From positions 162,200 to 226,199 of the forward strand of contig JAPLFG010000005.1 in the NCBI GenBank assembly GCA_026390795.1: 64,000 nucleotides of DNA. The letters are read 5' to 3'. The translations under genes were made by a program, and so were the position numbers. This document shows positions 26,476 through 35,287 of the stretch, in pieces. This DNA is from Ignavibacteriales bacterium. GTDB lineage: Bacteria; Bacteroidota; Ignavibacteria; Ignavibacteriales; Melioribacteraceae. The notes beneath the pieces were generated by a model that made no database searches, was not told the DNA's origin, and was given only the letters and a program-made list of their open reading frames with translations. Every line of letters starts with the position of its first letter. Within the stretch, counting starts at the first letter, position 1.

Positions 26476-27688
26476 AGTAACGCAATCTGAAAGAACACAC
26501 ATTGCTTTTATTGGTAAACGCAATGTAGGTAAATCCTCCTTAGTGAATAAATTTATCGGACAAGATTTGGTAATCGTTAGCGAAACACCCGGCACGACAA
26601 CTGATCCTGTAAAAAAGGCAATGGAATTGCTGCCGTTTGGTCCAGTGGTTTTAATTGATACTGCCGGCATTGACGACGTTGGAGAACTAGGAGAAAAACG
26701 AATAAGCAAAACTGTAAAAATTATTTCGGAATCCGACTTTGCTCTACTTGTATTAGACTCACAAGATAAACTCTCTGCTCAAGAAAAAAATCTGATCGAA
26801 CAAATAGAAAAATTAGAACTTCCATTTATTGCAGTAATTAATAAATCGGAATTAGGAATTAATTTTGATTTAATTGAAGAATTAAACACATTAAATATTC
26901 AGCATCATTCAGTTTCATGTTCAACAGGAGACGGAATATTCGAATTAAAGGAAAAGATCTCTAAACTTCTCCCATTTGATGATGAACGTACTCTCATTGG
27001 AGATTTGATAAAACAGCATGACATAGTTATTCTTGTTGTACCTATTGATCTCGGGGCTCCAAAAGGACGGCTCATTCTGCCGCAAGTTCAAACAATACGT
27101 GAAGCGCTGGATGATGATGCGATTGTAATTGTTACAAAAGATAAAGAATTACGTGCTGCACTCAACTCATTATCTCACCCGCCAAAATTAGTTGTAACAG
27201 ATAGCCAGGCAATTATGCGTGTAAATGCAGACGTACCGGATGAAATTCCTCTTACGACCTTTTCTATTTTGATGGCACGTTATAAAGGCGATTTACCGGA
27301 GTATGTGCGAGGATTAAAACGAATTGACGAGTTAAAAAACGGAGATAAAGTTTTAATAGCTGAAGCATGTTCTCATCATGCGCAAGAAGACGATATTGGA
27401 AAAATAAAAATTCCCCGATGGTTAAGACTTCATACAAAAAAGGATTTGACAATTGACGTCGTGAACGGGCACGATTACCCCGATAATCTTTCCGATTATA
27501 AATTGATTGTCCATTGCGGCGGATGTATGTTAACTCGTAAAGCAATGCAAGTTAGAATAAAGCAGGCTAAACTTGTTGGTGTACCGATTGTAAATTATGG
27601 CGTAGCTATTTCCTACATGCATGGCGCAATACCGCGTGCTTTGCTGCCATTTAGTGAGGCAATAACAGCGTGGGAAAAATTGAAATGA
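26468..27688 (+). CDS. hydF: [FeFe] hydrogenase maturation GTPase HydF
   Basis: A 406-residue protein. An N-terminal GTPase domain has G1 GKRNVGKSS (17-25) and G3 DTAG (64-67); a dimerisation region follows. The C-terminal [4Fe-4S] domain has the HydF pattern CxH...HCxxC: C301, H303, H349, C350, C353. HydF is the scaffold on which HydE and HydG build the 2Fe subcluster before transfer to the hydrogenase HydA. It starts at TTG inside the end of aspA. hydE, hydG and hydA are not in this window and must lie elsewhere if the system is complete. Confidence 0.93.
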   Translation: MSKVTQSERTHIAFIGKRNVGKSSLVNKFIGQDLVIVSETPGTTTDPVKKAMELLPFGPVVLIDTAGIDDVGELGEKRISKTVKIISESDFALLVLDSQDKLSAQEKNLIEQIEKLELPFIAVINKSELGINFDLIEELNTLNIQHHSVSCSTGDGIFELKEKISKLLPFDDERTLIGDLIKQHDIVILVVPIDLGAPKGRLILPQVQTIREALDDDAIVIVTKDKELRAALNSLSHPPKLVVTDSQAIMRVNADVPDEIPLTTFSILMARYKGDLPEYVRGLKRIDELKNGDKVLIAEACSHHAQEDDIGKIKIPRWLRLHTKKDLTIDVVNGHDYPDNLSDYKLIVHCGGCMLTRKAMQVRIKQAKLVGVPIVNYGVAISYMHGAIPRALLPFSEAITAWEKLK

Positions 27689-27738
27689 TTTATTCTACTA
27701 ATTTATTCTTGTGAAGAGATTTAAAAATTTGCAAGCGA

Positions 27739-28728
27739 TTATTGATTGTTTCTCAACTTCTTAAGAAGCAATTCAAAATCTTCCGGTAACTCAGAATCCA
27801 AAAATATTTTCTCTTTTGTATGCGGATGGATGAAGCCGAGCGTTTTTGCGTGAAGTGCCTGACGCTGCATTATCTTTAATAAATTATCAATCCGTGATTT
27901 CATCTTTGGCAAGGCAGAACCATAGACAATTACTCTTCCGCCATACGTCGGATCCCCAAAGATTGGATGTTTTATATGCGACATATGAACACGAATTTGA
28001 TGTGTTCTGCCGGTTTTCAATTTTAATTTGAGCAACGATGCGAATTCAAACTCTTCGATAACTTCATAAAATGTGTGAGCATGTCTTCCTTCGGTTTCAC
28101 TTACGGAGAAAATTTTTCTGTCTTTAACAGAACGGGCAATATTTCCAATAACTTCTCCCTTACTCTGTTTAAATATTCCCCAGCAGACAGCCCAATATTC
28201 ACGGTCTATTGTATGATCAAAAAATTGTTTGGCAAGTTTTGCGTGCGTCCATTCGTCTTTTGCAACAATTAATAACCCACTAGTTTCTTTATCAATGCGG
28301 TGAACAATTCCCGGTCGGCCAGGAGAATCTGACTCACTTAATTTATTTGTATGATGGAGAAGTGCATTGACAAGAGTACCGGTATAATTGCCAAACGAGG
28401 GGTGAGCGACCATCCCGGCAGCTTTATTGACTACTAAAAGATATTCATCCTCATACACAATATTGAGAGGAATATCTTCAGCTTCAGTTTCATCAGGACG
28501 CGGAGAGGTTGGAATAACTAATTCGATTACATCATTTGGGCAAATTATATAATTGGGTTTTATCAGATGACCATTAACAGTAACACAATTTGCTTTGATA
28601 AGTTTTTGTATTCGGGATCTTGTTGCGTTTTCAACAGAATTGGCAAGAAAAACATCTATACGTTCTTTCATCTTTCCCTCCGAAACTTCAACTCTTATTT
28701 TCTTCTCTGTTACTATCTTTGCCATCAT
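27739..28728 (-). CDS. rluD: RluD-family 23S rRNA pseudouridine synthase
   Basis: A protein of about 329 residues with an N-terminal S4 RNA-binding domain (ERIDVFLAN...SRIQKLIKANCVTVNG) and the RluA/RluD catalytic domain. The catalytic aspartate is in HRIDKETSGLL, near 143. RluD makes pseudouridines in helix 69 of 23S rRNA. The start is uncertain: beginning near 28728 keeps a segment (IRVEVSEGKMKERIDVFLA) conserved in relatives but overlaps lspA by about 40 bases; a GGAGG 5 bases ahead of the ATG at 28671 would give a shorter form without overlap. It ends the yggS-to-rluD cluster. Confidence 0.88.
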   Translation of the reverse strand: MMAKIVTEKKIRVEVSEGKMKERIDVFLANSVENATRSRIQKLIKANCVTVNGHLIKPNYIICPNDVIELVIPTSPRPDETEAEDIPLNIVYEDEYLLVVNKAAGMVAHPSFGNYTGTLVNALLHHTNKLSESDSPGRPGIVHRIDKETSGLLIVAKDEWTHAKLAKQFFDHTIDREYWAVCWGIFKQSKGEVIGNIARSVKDRKIFSVSETEGRHAHTFYEVIEEFEFASLLKLKLKTGRTHQIRVHMSHIKHPIFGDPTYGGRVIVYGSALPKMKSRIDNLLKIMQRQALHAKTLGFIHPHTKEKIFLDSELPEDFELLLKKLRNNQ

Positions 28729-29380
28729 CACTCAAAGAAGAATTTGATATTTCCGTTTCTATAGCTTCGGTTTGTTTTGCTGATTTATCTTCAACTGATT
28801 CTTCCGTCAACACAACAGTGTCTGAACCTTCAATACTTTTCTCGACAGGTGATTTATGGAAGAAAAGAAGCAGCACTACACCAATTGATACTGAAGCATC
28901 CGCGATATTAAATATTGGCCACCGTTCGTAAGTCCGGCCAAATATTGTGAAGTCGAAAAAGTCCATATTAAAAAAATCAACTACGTGACCGTAAAACAAT
29001 CTTTCGTAACCGTAAAATACTCCATAAAAAGTTCTATCGATCAAATTTCCAATAGCCCCGCCAAGTATGAATGCTAATGCTAATCTAACAATAAGTTTCT
29101 GCTCACGTGATTTCCATAAATAGTAGAATATTCCTATGCTCGCAATTAAAGTAAAAATTGATAAAACTAATTTTGAAGATTCATTGACATCAATTCCAAA
29201 AGCAATTCCGGGATTCTCCACAAAAGTCAGTTTAAAAAAATCACCGAAAACCTTTATGCTTTGCCCATACTGCATTCCTTCTGCTCTAATATTCAATAAA
29301 GGAATTGTACCGCCTTTCACCAAAAATTTTGTTAATTGATCAGTGATGACAATAAAAAGTGTTGCGAATAGTACTCTCAA
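28688..29380 (-). CDS. lspA: lipoprotein signal peptidase LspA with C-terminal extension
   Basis: A 230-residue inner-membrane protein with four transmembrane segments. FVENPGIAFG and the two catalytic aspartate motifs GNLIDR and FNIADASV are those of signal peptidase II, which cuts prolipoproteins before the lipidated cysteine; the window encodes several such substrates. The loop between the two aspartates is longer than usual (with YGYERLFYGHVVDFF), and the last 50 or so residues form a polar, acidic/serine-rich tail not needed in standard LspA (about 165 residues). The tail's coding region overlaps the start of rluD. Confidence 0.92.
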   Translation of the reverse strand: MRVLFATLFIVITDQLTKFLVKGGTIPLLNIRAEGMQYGQSIKVFGDFFKLTFVENPGIAFGIDVNESSKLVLSIFTLIASIGIFYYLWKSREQKLIVRLALAFILGGAIGNLIDRTFYGVFYGYERLFYGHVVDFFNMDFFDFTIFGRTYERWPIFNIADASVSIGVVLLLFFHKSPVEKSIEGSDTVVLTEESVEDKSAKQTEAIETEISNSSLSDDGKDSNREENKS

Positions 29381-29410
29381 TATTTTCTCTCAAATCTGAA
29401 TTAGTATAAA

Positions 29411-30028
29411 TTATTTCATGTTTTGTTTTACTTGAAGACAGTGCTGAGTATGAGGAACTGCAGCAAGACGGTCTTTAGGAACCAATGGGCATGTCGGGCA
29501 TAAATGCTGCGGTTCATCAATACATTCTATACAAATGCCGTAAGTTCCGTTATCAATTCTCTGAAGTGCGTCATCGAGATAGCCGAGAAATTTATTCTCA
29601 CGCTGAGCCCATAAATAAAGTTTTTCTCGCTCCATAGCGTCGGTTCCCTGCTCAGCCATATGCAATGAATAAGGAGAATTTTCATTTACATACTGACCCG
29701 TCGACGTATCCATCATCTGATCTTTTAATGCTTGGAGTTGTTCTATAATTTCATTTCGCTTATCAAGAATGATTTTCTTGAACTCATCCAGTTCTTTCTT
29801 TGAATAACCTTGAATCTTTTTAACTTTTTTAGTTGGAGAAATAACTTCTACATGTTTGCGCGATTTTGAAATCTTTACAACTTTTACATTTTTTTTAGCA
29901 GTTGTTTTCAACTTTGGTTTTAAACTCTTCGGCTTACTAATTTTTTTTGGTTTACTCACCACTTTTTTAGTTGTCTTGCTTTTAGCAGCAGTTTTTTTAA
30001 TTATTTTTTTTACAGGTTTTTTTGCCAT
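29411..30028 (-). CDS. TraR/DksA-type zinc finger protein with lysine-rich N-terminal tail
   Basis: A protein of about 205 residues. GGAGG lies 5 bases before the ATG at 30028, so that start is preferred to the ATG at 30040, which overlaps the ribosome site. Residues 1-70 are dominated by Lys with Thr, Ser and Pro (AKKPVKKIIKKTAAKSKTTKK), like histone H1 tails. A helical coiled-coil part (about 75-150) and a C-terminal zinc finger follow (CIECIDEPQHLCPTC, then RLAAVPHTQHC). The RLxAxPxxxxC ending is characteristic of DksA/TraR proteins, which bind RNA polymerase. The basic tail could bind DNA or RNA. It lies between ileS and lspA in the same cluster, as a related gene does in Gram-positive bacteria. 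Confidence 0.85.
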   Translation of the reverse strand: MAKKPVKKIIKKTAAKSKTTKKVVSKPKKISKPKSLKPKLKTTAKKNVKVVKISKSRKHVEVISPTKKVKKIQGYSKKELDEFKKIILDKRNEIIEQLQALKDQMMDTSTGQYVNENSPYSLHMAEQGTDAMEREKLYLWAQRENKFLGYLDDALQRIDNGTYGICIECIDEPQHLCPTCPLVPKDRLAAVPHTQHCLQVKQNMK

Positions 30029-30040
30029 TAGTGCCTCCAT

Positions 30041-33000
30041 TTACAATATTGTTACTTTAGCAACTGCAATTGTACAATCATAATCGCCAATTTTAAACTC
30101 TTGTTTAGGTCCATCGACAAGACTTTCATGTTTAAGAGAATCTGCAAGGACTTCTCTGGAAATATACTCAGAAAACTTATAAACGTAATCAATCATTTTT
30201 TGTTCGCTAGTAAATGAAACAATGATGCGGTCTACAACATCAAAGCCTGCATCTTTTCTTAGATTCTGAACGCGGTTAACAAATTCACGAGCATAGCCTT
30301 CCGCAATTAAATCTTCATTAAGTTCGGTATCAATTGCTACTGTTACACCTTCTTCACTTTCAACAATCCAGCCTTCAATTTCGTGACTAACAATTTCAAC
30401 ATCCTCACGAGAAATTTTTACACTTTGACTATCTATTAAAAGTTCATATTCGCCGATTTTTTCAAGTGTAAGCACAGCATTTTTATCCAATTCTTTTATC
30501 GCATTCGTAAGTTGTTTAACTAGTTTGCCATATTTCGGTCCCACAACTTTGAAATTCGGTTTTGCGGATTTATTCACAATTGCCGAATCATCTTCAAGAA
30601 CAATCAATTCTTTGATATTCACTTCTTCCAAAATAACTTCACTCATTTTTTGAAGTGATTCTCTTTTAGATTTATCAACCGCAATCATCATTTTCAAAAG
30701 GGGCTGCCGTACTTTTAAATTATTTTTTGCACGAATGGATCGAGTTAAGAATACAACCCGCTGTGCAACATCCATCTTTTCTTCCAGTTCCGGTTCAAAA
30801 TATGTTGTAGCGGGATAATCTGCAAGGTGAACAGATTCATACTTCTCATTTTTTGTGGCAAGATTTAAATTCTGGTATAACTCCTCGGATATAAACGGTG
30901 CAAACGGCGAAGTCAATTTTGCGATAGTAACTAAACATTCATACAAAGTTTGGTATGCAGAAATTTTGCTGTCATTCATTTCGGATTTCCAGAAACGTCT
31001 TCTGCTTCTTCGAACATACCAGTTGGAAAGCTGATCAATTGTAAAACTTGAAACCAGACGTGCCGCTTTAGTTACGTCATAGTTAGCCATTAGCTCATCA
31101 TATTCTTTAACCAGCGAATTTAATTTGGAAATGATCCAACGGTCAATTTCCAGTCTGTCTTTATAGGCAATCGGTTTTTCAGAAAAATCAAATTTGTCGA
31201 TGTTGGCATAAAGGACAAAAAAGTTATACGTGTTTACCAAAGTTCCAAAGAATTTTCTCTGAACCTCCGCAATTCCATCTTCATCAAAGAGAGTCGGTTT
31301 CCACGGAGGACTTGTTGTGATTAAGTACCAGCGAGTAGCATCAACTCCATATTTATCAAATAGAATAAATGGATCCACAGTATTACTGCGGCTCTTCGAC
31401 ATTTTGAGCCCTTGTTTGTCAAGGATCAATTCATTGACAATTAAATTCTTGAAAGCTACCTTGTCGAACAGCATAGTACTTATTGCGTGAAGAGTATAAA
31501 ACCATCCGCGCGTTTGATCAATTCCTTCACAAATAAAATCAGCCGGAAAATTTTCTTTAAAGTATTCCTGGTTCTCAAATGGATAATGATATTGCGCAAA
31601 CGGCATTGCCCCGCTGTCAAACCAAACATCAATCAGTTCCGGAGTCCGTTTGAAAATTTTTCCGTCACGCTCAAATTTAACATCATCAACAAACGGTTTG
31701 TGTAAATCAATTTCTTCTGAGGGTAAATCTTTAACTGAAATTCGTTTCCCGTCACGTTCAATAAATCCTTCTTTCAATTCTGCGATAGAACCGATAACAA
31801 ACATTTCACCATCATCATTCAGCCAGATTGGAAGCGGCGTTCCCCAATATCGATCTCTTGATAACGCCCAGTCTTTATTTTCTTCAAGCCAATTTCCAAA
31901 ACGTCCGGAACCTACTTCCGGAGGACACCAATTGATTGTACTGTTGAGTTCGATCATTCGTTTAGCAACATCTGTTGTACGGATATACCAGCTGTCACGG
32001 GCATAATAAATTAATGGATTGTCACATCGCCAACAGTGCGGATATGAATGAAGATAATCATTGCCCGCTTTATAAATAAGATTTCGTTCTTTCAAATTGC
32101 GGATAATATCCGGATCAACGCCTTTCTCTTCGCGGTCTTCAAATTTAATAGTTTTGACAAGACGACCGGCAAAATCTTTTACTTCGTCCGTAAATCTTCC
32201 GCTCTTTGTGACCGGCTGAACGAATGGTAAATTAAATTTTTTAGAAACTTCATAGTCATCCGCGCCAAATGCCGGTGCAATATGTACAACACCAGAACCG
32301 TCTTCCGTACTAACAAATTCACCCGGAATTATATACCAAGCGCGTTTATCTACCGGTACATACGAATAGAGCGGTTCGTAATTTTTGTCAAGAAGTTCTT
32401 CACCTTTCAATTTTGAAAGTAGTTCGTATTCTTCTTTTATGACTGAAAGCCGCGCTTCCGCAAGATACATTACTCCATGCTTTTCAGTTTTAATCTTTAC
32501 GTAATCAATCTGGGGACCAACAGCTAGAGCGACATTTGAAATCAATGTCCATGGTGTAGTAGTCCAAACAAGAATTGATGCGTCTTCATCTTTCAATTTG
32601 AATTTTACATATACGCTGGGATCGTGAACATCGGCATAACCAAGAGCAAGTTCGTGTGAAGAGAGTGGAGTTTCGCAGTGAGGACATTGCGGAACGATTT
32701 TGAATCCTTTATAAATAAGACCTTTTTTGAAATATTCGGAGAGTGCCCACCAGACAGATTCAATGTACTCGTTTGTACAAGTAATGTACGGGTCGTCTAG
32801 ATTAATCCAGTAGCCCATTCGTTCAGTAAGAGTGCGCCATCCTTCTTTCATTTCAATGTGATGGTAAACCAAGTCTTTTGCTTTTTTATTGAACGCGCCG
32901 ACTCCATATTTTTCAATATCGGATTTTTGCGCGAAGCCAAGTTCTTTTTCGATAGCTATCTCAACCGGAAGTCCGTGAGTATCCCAGCCGGCTTTACGGT

Positions 33001-33238
33001 GAACTTGATATCCCTTTAAAGTTTTATAGCGGCACACTAAATCTTTAAGCGTTCTTGCCATCACGTGATGGATACCGGGGCGTCCGTTTACAGTTGGCGG
33101 TCCTTCATAAAATGTAAATGTTTTTGATTTTGGACGTGAGGAAATACTTTTTTCAAAAATCTGATTTTCTTCCCAGAATTTGAGAACATCCTTTTCAATC
33201 TTTGGATAATTTATTTTTTCATCAAACTGCTTAAACAT
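30041..33238 (-). CDS. ileS: isoleucyl-tRNA synthetase
   Basis: A 1065-residue class I synthetase. The HIGH-type motif is in PPTVNGRPGIHHVMART (residues about 47-63); the KMSKS loop is LKMSKSRSN near 611. The editing domain sits between (TTTPWTLISN, with GSGVVHIAPAFGADD), and the anticodon-binding domain follows. Length and the GxPGxHH form of the signature resemble the eukaryote/archaeal-like IleRS2 subtype, known for mupirocin resistance; that placement is an inference from motif and size. It is part of the yggS-rluD cluster and ends 12 bases before the ATG of the TraR/DksA-like gene. Confidence 0.95.
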   Translation of the reverse strand: MFKQFDEKINYPKIEKDVLKFWEENQIFEKSISSRPKSKTFTFYEGPPTVNGRPGIHHVMARTLKDLVCRYKTLKGYQVHRKAGWDTHGLPVEIAIEKELGFAQKSDIEKYGVGAFNKKAKDLVYHHIEMKEGWRTLTERMGYWINLDDPYITCTNEYIESVWWALSEYFKKGLIYKGFKIVPQCPHCETPLSSHELALGYADVHDPSVYVKFKLKDEDASILVWTTTPWTLISNVALAVGPQIDYVKIKTEKHGVMYLAEARLSVIKEEYELLSKLKGEELLDKNYEPLYSYVPVDKRAWYIIPGEFVSTEDGSGVVHIAPAFGADDYEVSKKFNLPFVQPVTKSGRFTDEVKDFAGRLVKTIKFEDREEKGVDPDIIRNLKERNLIYKAGNDYLHSYPHCWRCDNPLIYYARDSWYIRTTDVAKRMIELNSTINWCPPEVGSGRFGNWLEENKDWALSRDRYWGTPLPIWLNDDGEMFVIGSIAELKEGFIERDGKRISVKDLPSEEIDLHKPFVDDVKFERDGKIFKRTPELIDVWFDSGAMPFAQYHYPFENQEYFKENFPADFICEGIDQTRGWFYTLHAISTMLFDKVAFKNLIVNELILDKQGLKMSKSRSNTVDPFILFDKYGVDATRWYLITTSPPWKPTLFDEDGIAEVQRKFFGTLVNTYNFFVLYANIDKFDFSEKPIAYKDRLEIDRWIISKLNSLVKEYDELMANYDVTKAARLVSSFTIDQLSNWYVRRSRRRFWKSEMNDSKISAYQTLYECLVTIAKLTSPFAPFISEELYQNLNLATKNEKYESVHLADYPATTYFEPELEEKMDVAQRVVFLTRSIRAKNNLKVRQPLLKMMIAVDKSKRESLQKMSEVILEEVNIKELIVLEDDSAIVNKSAKPNFKVVGPKYGKLVKQLTNAIKELDKNAVLTLEKIGEYELLIDSQSVKISREDVEIVSHEIEGWIVESEEGVTVAIDTELNEDLIAEGYAREFVNRVQNLRKDAGFDVVDRIIVSFTSEQKMIDYVYKFSEYISREVLADSLKHESLVDGPKQEFKIGDYDCTIAVAKVTIL

Positions 33239-33273
33239 TTTTTACTCTATAAATTGATTTAGTGAAATGGGAT

Positions 33274-33888
33274 TTATTCTTCTTCGGATTCATACTTTTT
33301 AATTAATTCTCTTTCTGCAGCAATGAATTCTTTAAGTCTTCTTTCAATTTGATTTTTCCGATCGACCATATCGTTAACGCCTTGCTGCACTTGATAAATC
33401 ATCTTATCTGCTTTCAATTTTGCATCTTCGACTAAAAGATGAGCTTCCTTCTGAGCATTTGCCAATATTCTTTTAGAATCTTCCTCTTTTGATTTTGACG
33501 GAGCTCCTTGTTTCTGCAAAATTATTACTTCGGAAATTGCCATACCGCAAAACGCCATTGTGCCAAGCATAATGTTGCGCAGCATATAAAGGATCATATT
33601 CTCAACAAGTAAATCGCTTAATCCGAAATATTCGCTGAAGAATGAGATTAGCAGAATACTCACGAATGTGGAGGCGACAATTACCATAAAGACTACTTTT
33701 CCACCGTGGTTATAACCAAGTGTTTTATTTATCAGCCATCCGCAAGCGAATGAAAAAAGTGAAAGAACAAACCAAACTGAAAAATTTTGAAATCCTACTC
33801 TGAACAGATCGGTACTCAAAAAATTAGAAGCAAAAATTATTACGGCAAGCAACGCCGGTGTTGAGTAATATATTTTTTTCATTTCCAT
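33274..33888 (-). CDS. membrane protein with C-terminal coiled coil
   Basis: A 204-residue protein with about four hydrophobic segments (residues 7-24, 35-52, 65-87 and 98-122) and then a charged helical tail (about 130-204) with heptad-like spacing (KEAHLLVEDAKLKADKMIYQVQQGVNDMVDRK). The tail resembles that of DivIVA or of stator-like proteins. I do not recognise a family. It lies between punA (1-base overlap) and ileS, so it is cotranscribed with divIVA and may be a membrane partner of that protein; this is inference from position. Confidence 0.6.
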   Translation of the reverse strand: MEMKKIYYSTPALLAVIIFASNFLSTDLFRVGFQNFSVWFVLSLFSFACGWLINKTLGYNHGGKVVFMVIVASTFVSILLISFFSEYFGLSDLLVENMILYMLRNIMLGTMAFCGMAISEVIILQKQGAPSKSKEEDSKRILANAQKEAHLLVEDAKLKADKMIYQVQQGVNDMVDRKNQIERRLKEFIAAERELIKKYESEEE

Positions 33889-34709
33889 TATAATTTTTTT
33901 ATCACTTCTTTCATTATTAAAGTCATTTTTGGCTCGGCCTGCATAGCTGTTGCTATTATCTCTTCAACTTTAGCAGGTTTCAGCGAATCCGGGAAACATT
34001 CATCCGTAATAATACTTATTCCTAAAACTTTCATACCCATTTGATTTGCCACAATATTTTCCGGAATAGTCGACATCCCTACCACATCCGCTCCAATTGC
34101 TCTTAAGAATCTGTATTCGGCTTTAGTCTCAAGATTTGGACCGGGAACAGCAACATAAACACCTTTTTGAACTTTCACTTTATTCTCAAGAGCAACATCT
34201 TCTGCAATTTTAATAAGTTCTAAATCGTATGGTTCGCTCATATCCGGAAAACGGGGACCCAAATGATCTTCATTCTTTCCTATAAGAGGATTATCACCCA
34301 ACATATTGATATGATCCACCATCAGCATAATATCACCGCGTCGGTAGATTGGATTCATTCCTCCGCATGCATTTGAAACAATCAATGTTTTTACACCAAG
34401 ATATTTCATTAAACGAACCGGATACGTGATTTGCTTCATCGAATACCCTTCGTAATAATGAAACCGACCCTGCATTGCAACAATTTCTTTACCGCCGATC
34501 TTTCCAAAAATTAATTTACCATGATGAGACTCAACAGTAGAAAGCGGAAAGTGCGGTAGATCGGAGTAATCAATTTCATGTTCTACAGAAATTTCATTTA
34601 CTAAACCGCCGAGACCTGTACCTAGAATGATTCCTACTTCATAATTTTTGTTTGTTTTCTTGCGTATAACTGTAAGAGTTTCATTAATCATTTCTAAAAG
34701 ATTACTCAT
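33888..34709 (-). CDS. punA: purine nucleoside phosphorylase
   Basis: A 273-residue enzyme of the trimeric PNP (inosine/guanosine) family. GIILGTGLGGLVNEI near the N-terminus binds phosphate, HHGKLIFGKIGGKEIVAMQGRFHYYEGY is the conserved core, SNACGGMNP forms the active-site strand, and GMSTIPENIVA together with an Asn/Asp near the end of the domain contacts the base. It converts purine nucleosides plus phosphate to base plus ribose 1-phosphate in the cytoplasm. It overlaps the divIVA gene by 4 bases and the next membrane protein gene by 1, so this part of the operon is tightly coupled. Confidence 0.93.
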   Translation of the reverse strand: MSNLLEMINETLTVIRKKTNKNYEVGIILGTGLGGLVNEISVEHEIDYSDLPHFPLSTVESHHGKLIFGKIGGKEIVAMQGRFHYYEGYSMKQITYPVRLMKYLGVKTLIVSNACGGMNPIYRRGDIMLMVDHINMLGDNPLIGKNEDHLGPRFPDMSEPYDLELIKIAEDVALENKVKVQKGVYVAVPGPNLETKAEYRFLRAIGADVVGMSTIPENIVANQMGMKVLGISIITDECFPDSLKPAKVEEIIATAMQAEPKMTLIMKEVIKKL

Positions 34710-35254
34710 AAAAGTTTCTCCAATATATCATCAACATTTATTTCGGTTTGATCGTCTTGATCTGCATGTCCTTTCGCAATTTCTTTTTTCTTGGGACGGG
34801 TCTCAATATTCTGCATATTCATCTCAAGAAAACTCGATTGCGTATCTAGCATTGCTTTCAACCTTGCTATCAATAATTTTTTCTCTTCACGCAATCTAAG
34901 AACCGAATCGCGGATTGAGTTTGCTGACTCTTTTGCTTTTTCAATTGTTTGAAGAGACTTAAGTTCGGCTTCTTTAATCATCATGGCAGTTTGCTTCTTA
35001 GCCGATTCGACAGTTTTACTTGTTGATTCAGTTTGATTCAACATCGCCTGCTGAAGGCTTTTTTCGATTCGTTTAAATTCCCTTAATTGATCTTCCTGGC
35101 GCTCAAGTTCAACTTTCAATTTCTCGTTCTCGTTTTGAAGAATTTCAAATTCATCTGAAAGTTTATCCAAGAATGCTTTTACTTCATCACGATCGAAACC
35201 GCGAACAGTCCTGTTGAATTCTTGATTCTTAATACCAAACGGTGTGAACTTCAT
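34706..35254 (-). CDS. divIVA: DivIVA-domain protein
   Basis: A 182-residue cytoplasmic protein. The N-terminal lipid-binding domain is recognisable from FGIKNQEFNRTVRGFDRDEVKAFLDKLSDEFE (residues 6-37), followed by a long coiled coil (about 35-130) and a short polar tail. DivIVA proteins recognise negatively curved membranes at poles and septa and recruit partners. The gene is next to ileS-lspA in Gram-positive bacteria; its presence here in a Gram-negative-type genome with the same neighbours is notable. It overlaps punA by 4 bases. Confidence 0.88.
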   Translation of the reverse strand: MKFTPFGIKNQEFNRTVRGFDRDEVKAFLDKLSDEFEILQNENEKLKVELERQEDQLREFKRIEKSLQQAMLNQTESTSKTVESAKKQTAMMIKEAELKSLQTIEKAKESANSIRDSVLRLREEKKLLIARLKAMLDTQSSFLEMNMQNIETRPKKKEIAKGHADQDDQTEINVDDILEKLL

Positions 35255-35287
35255 TTCTTCACTAATTTATTAATAATTTCTAACTGC

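Noticed and set aside
28650-28731. GTG start at 28731 for rluD
   Set aside because: Adjacent ATG codons and a better ribosome site further downstream are available; the true start remains open between 28728 and 28671.
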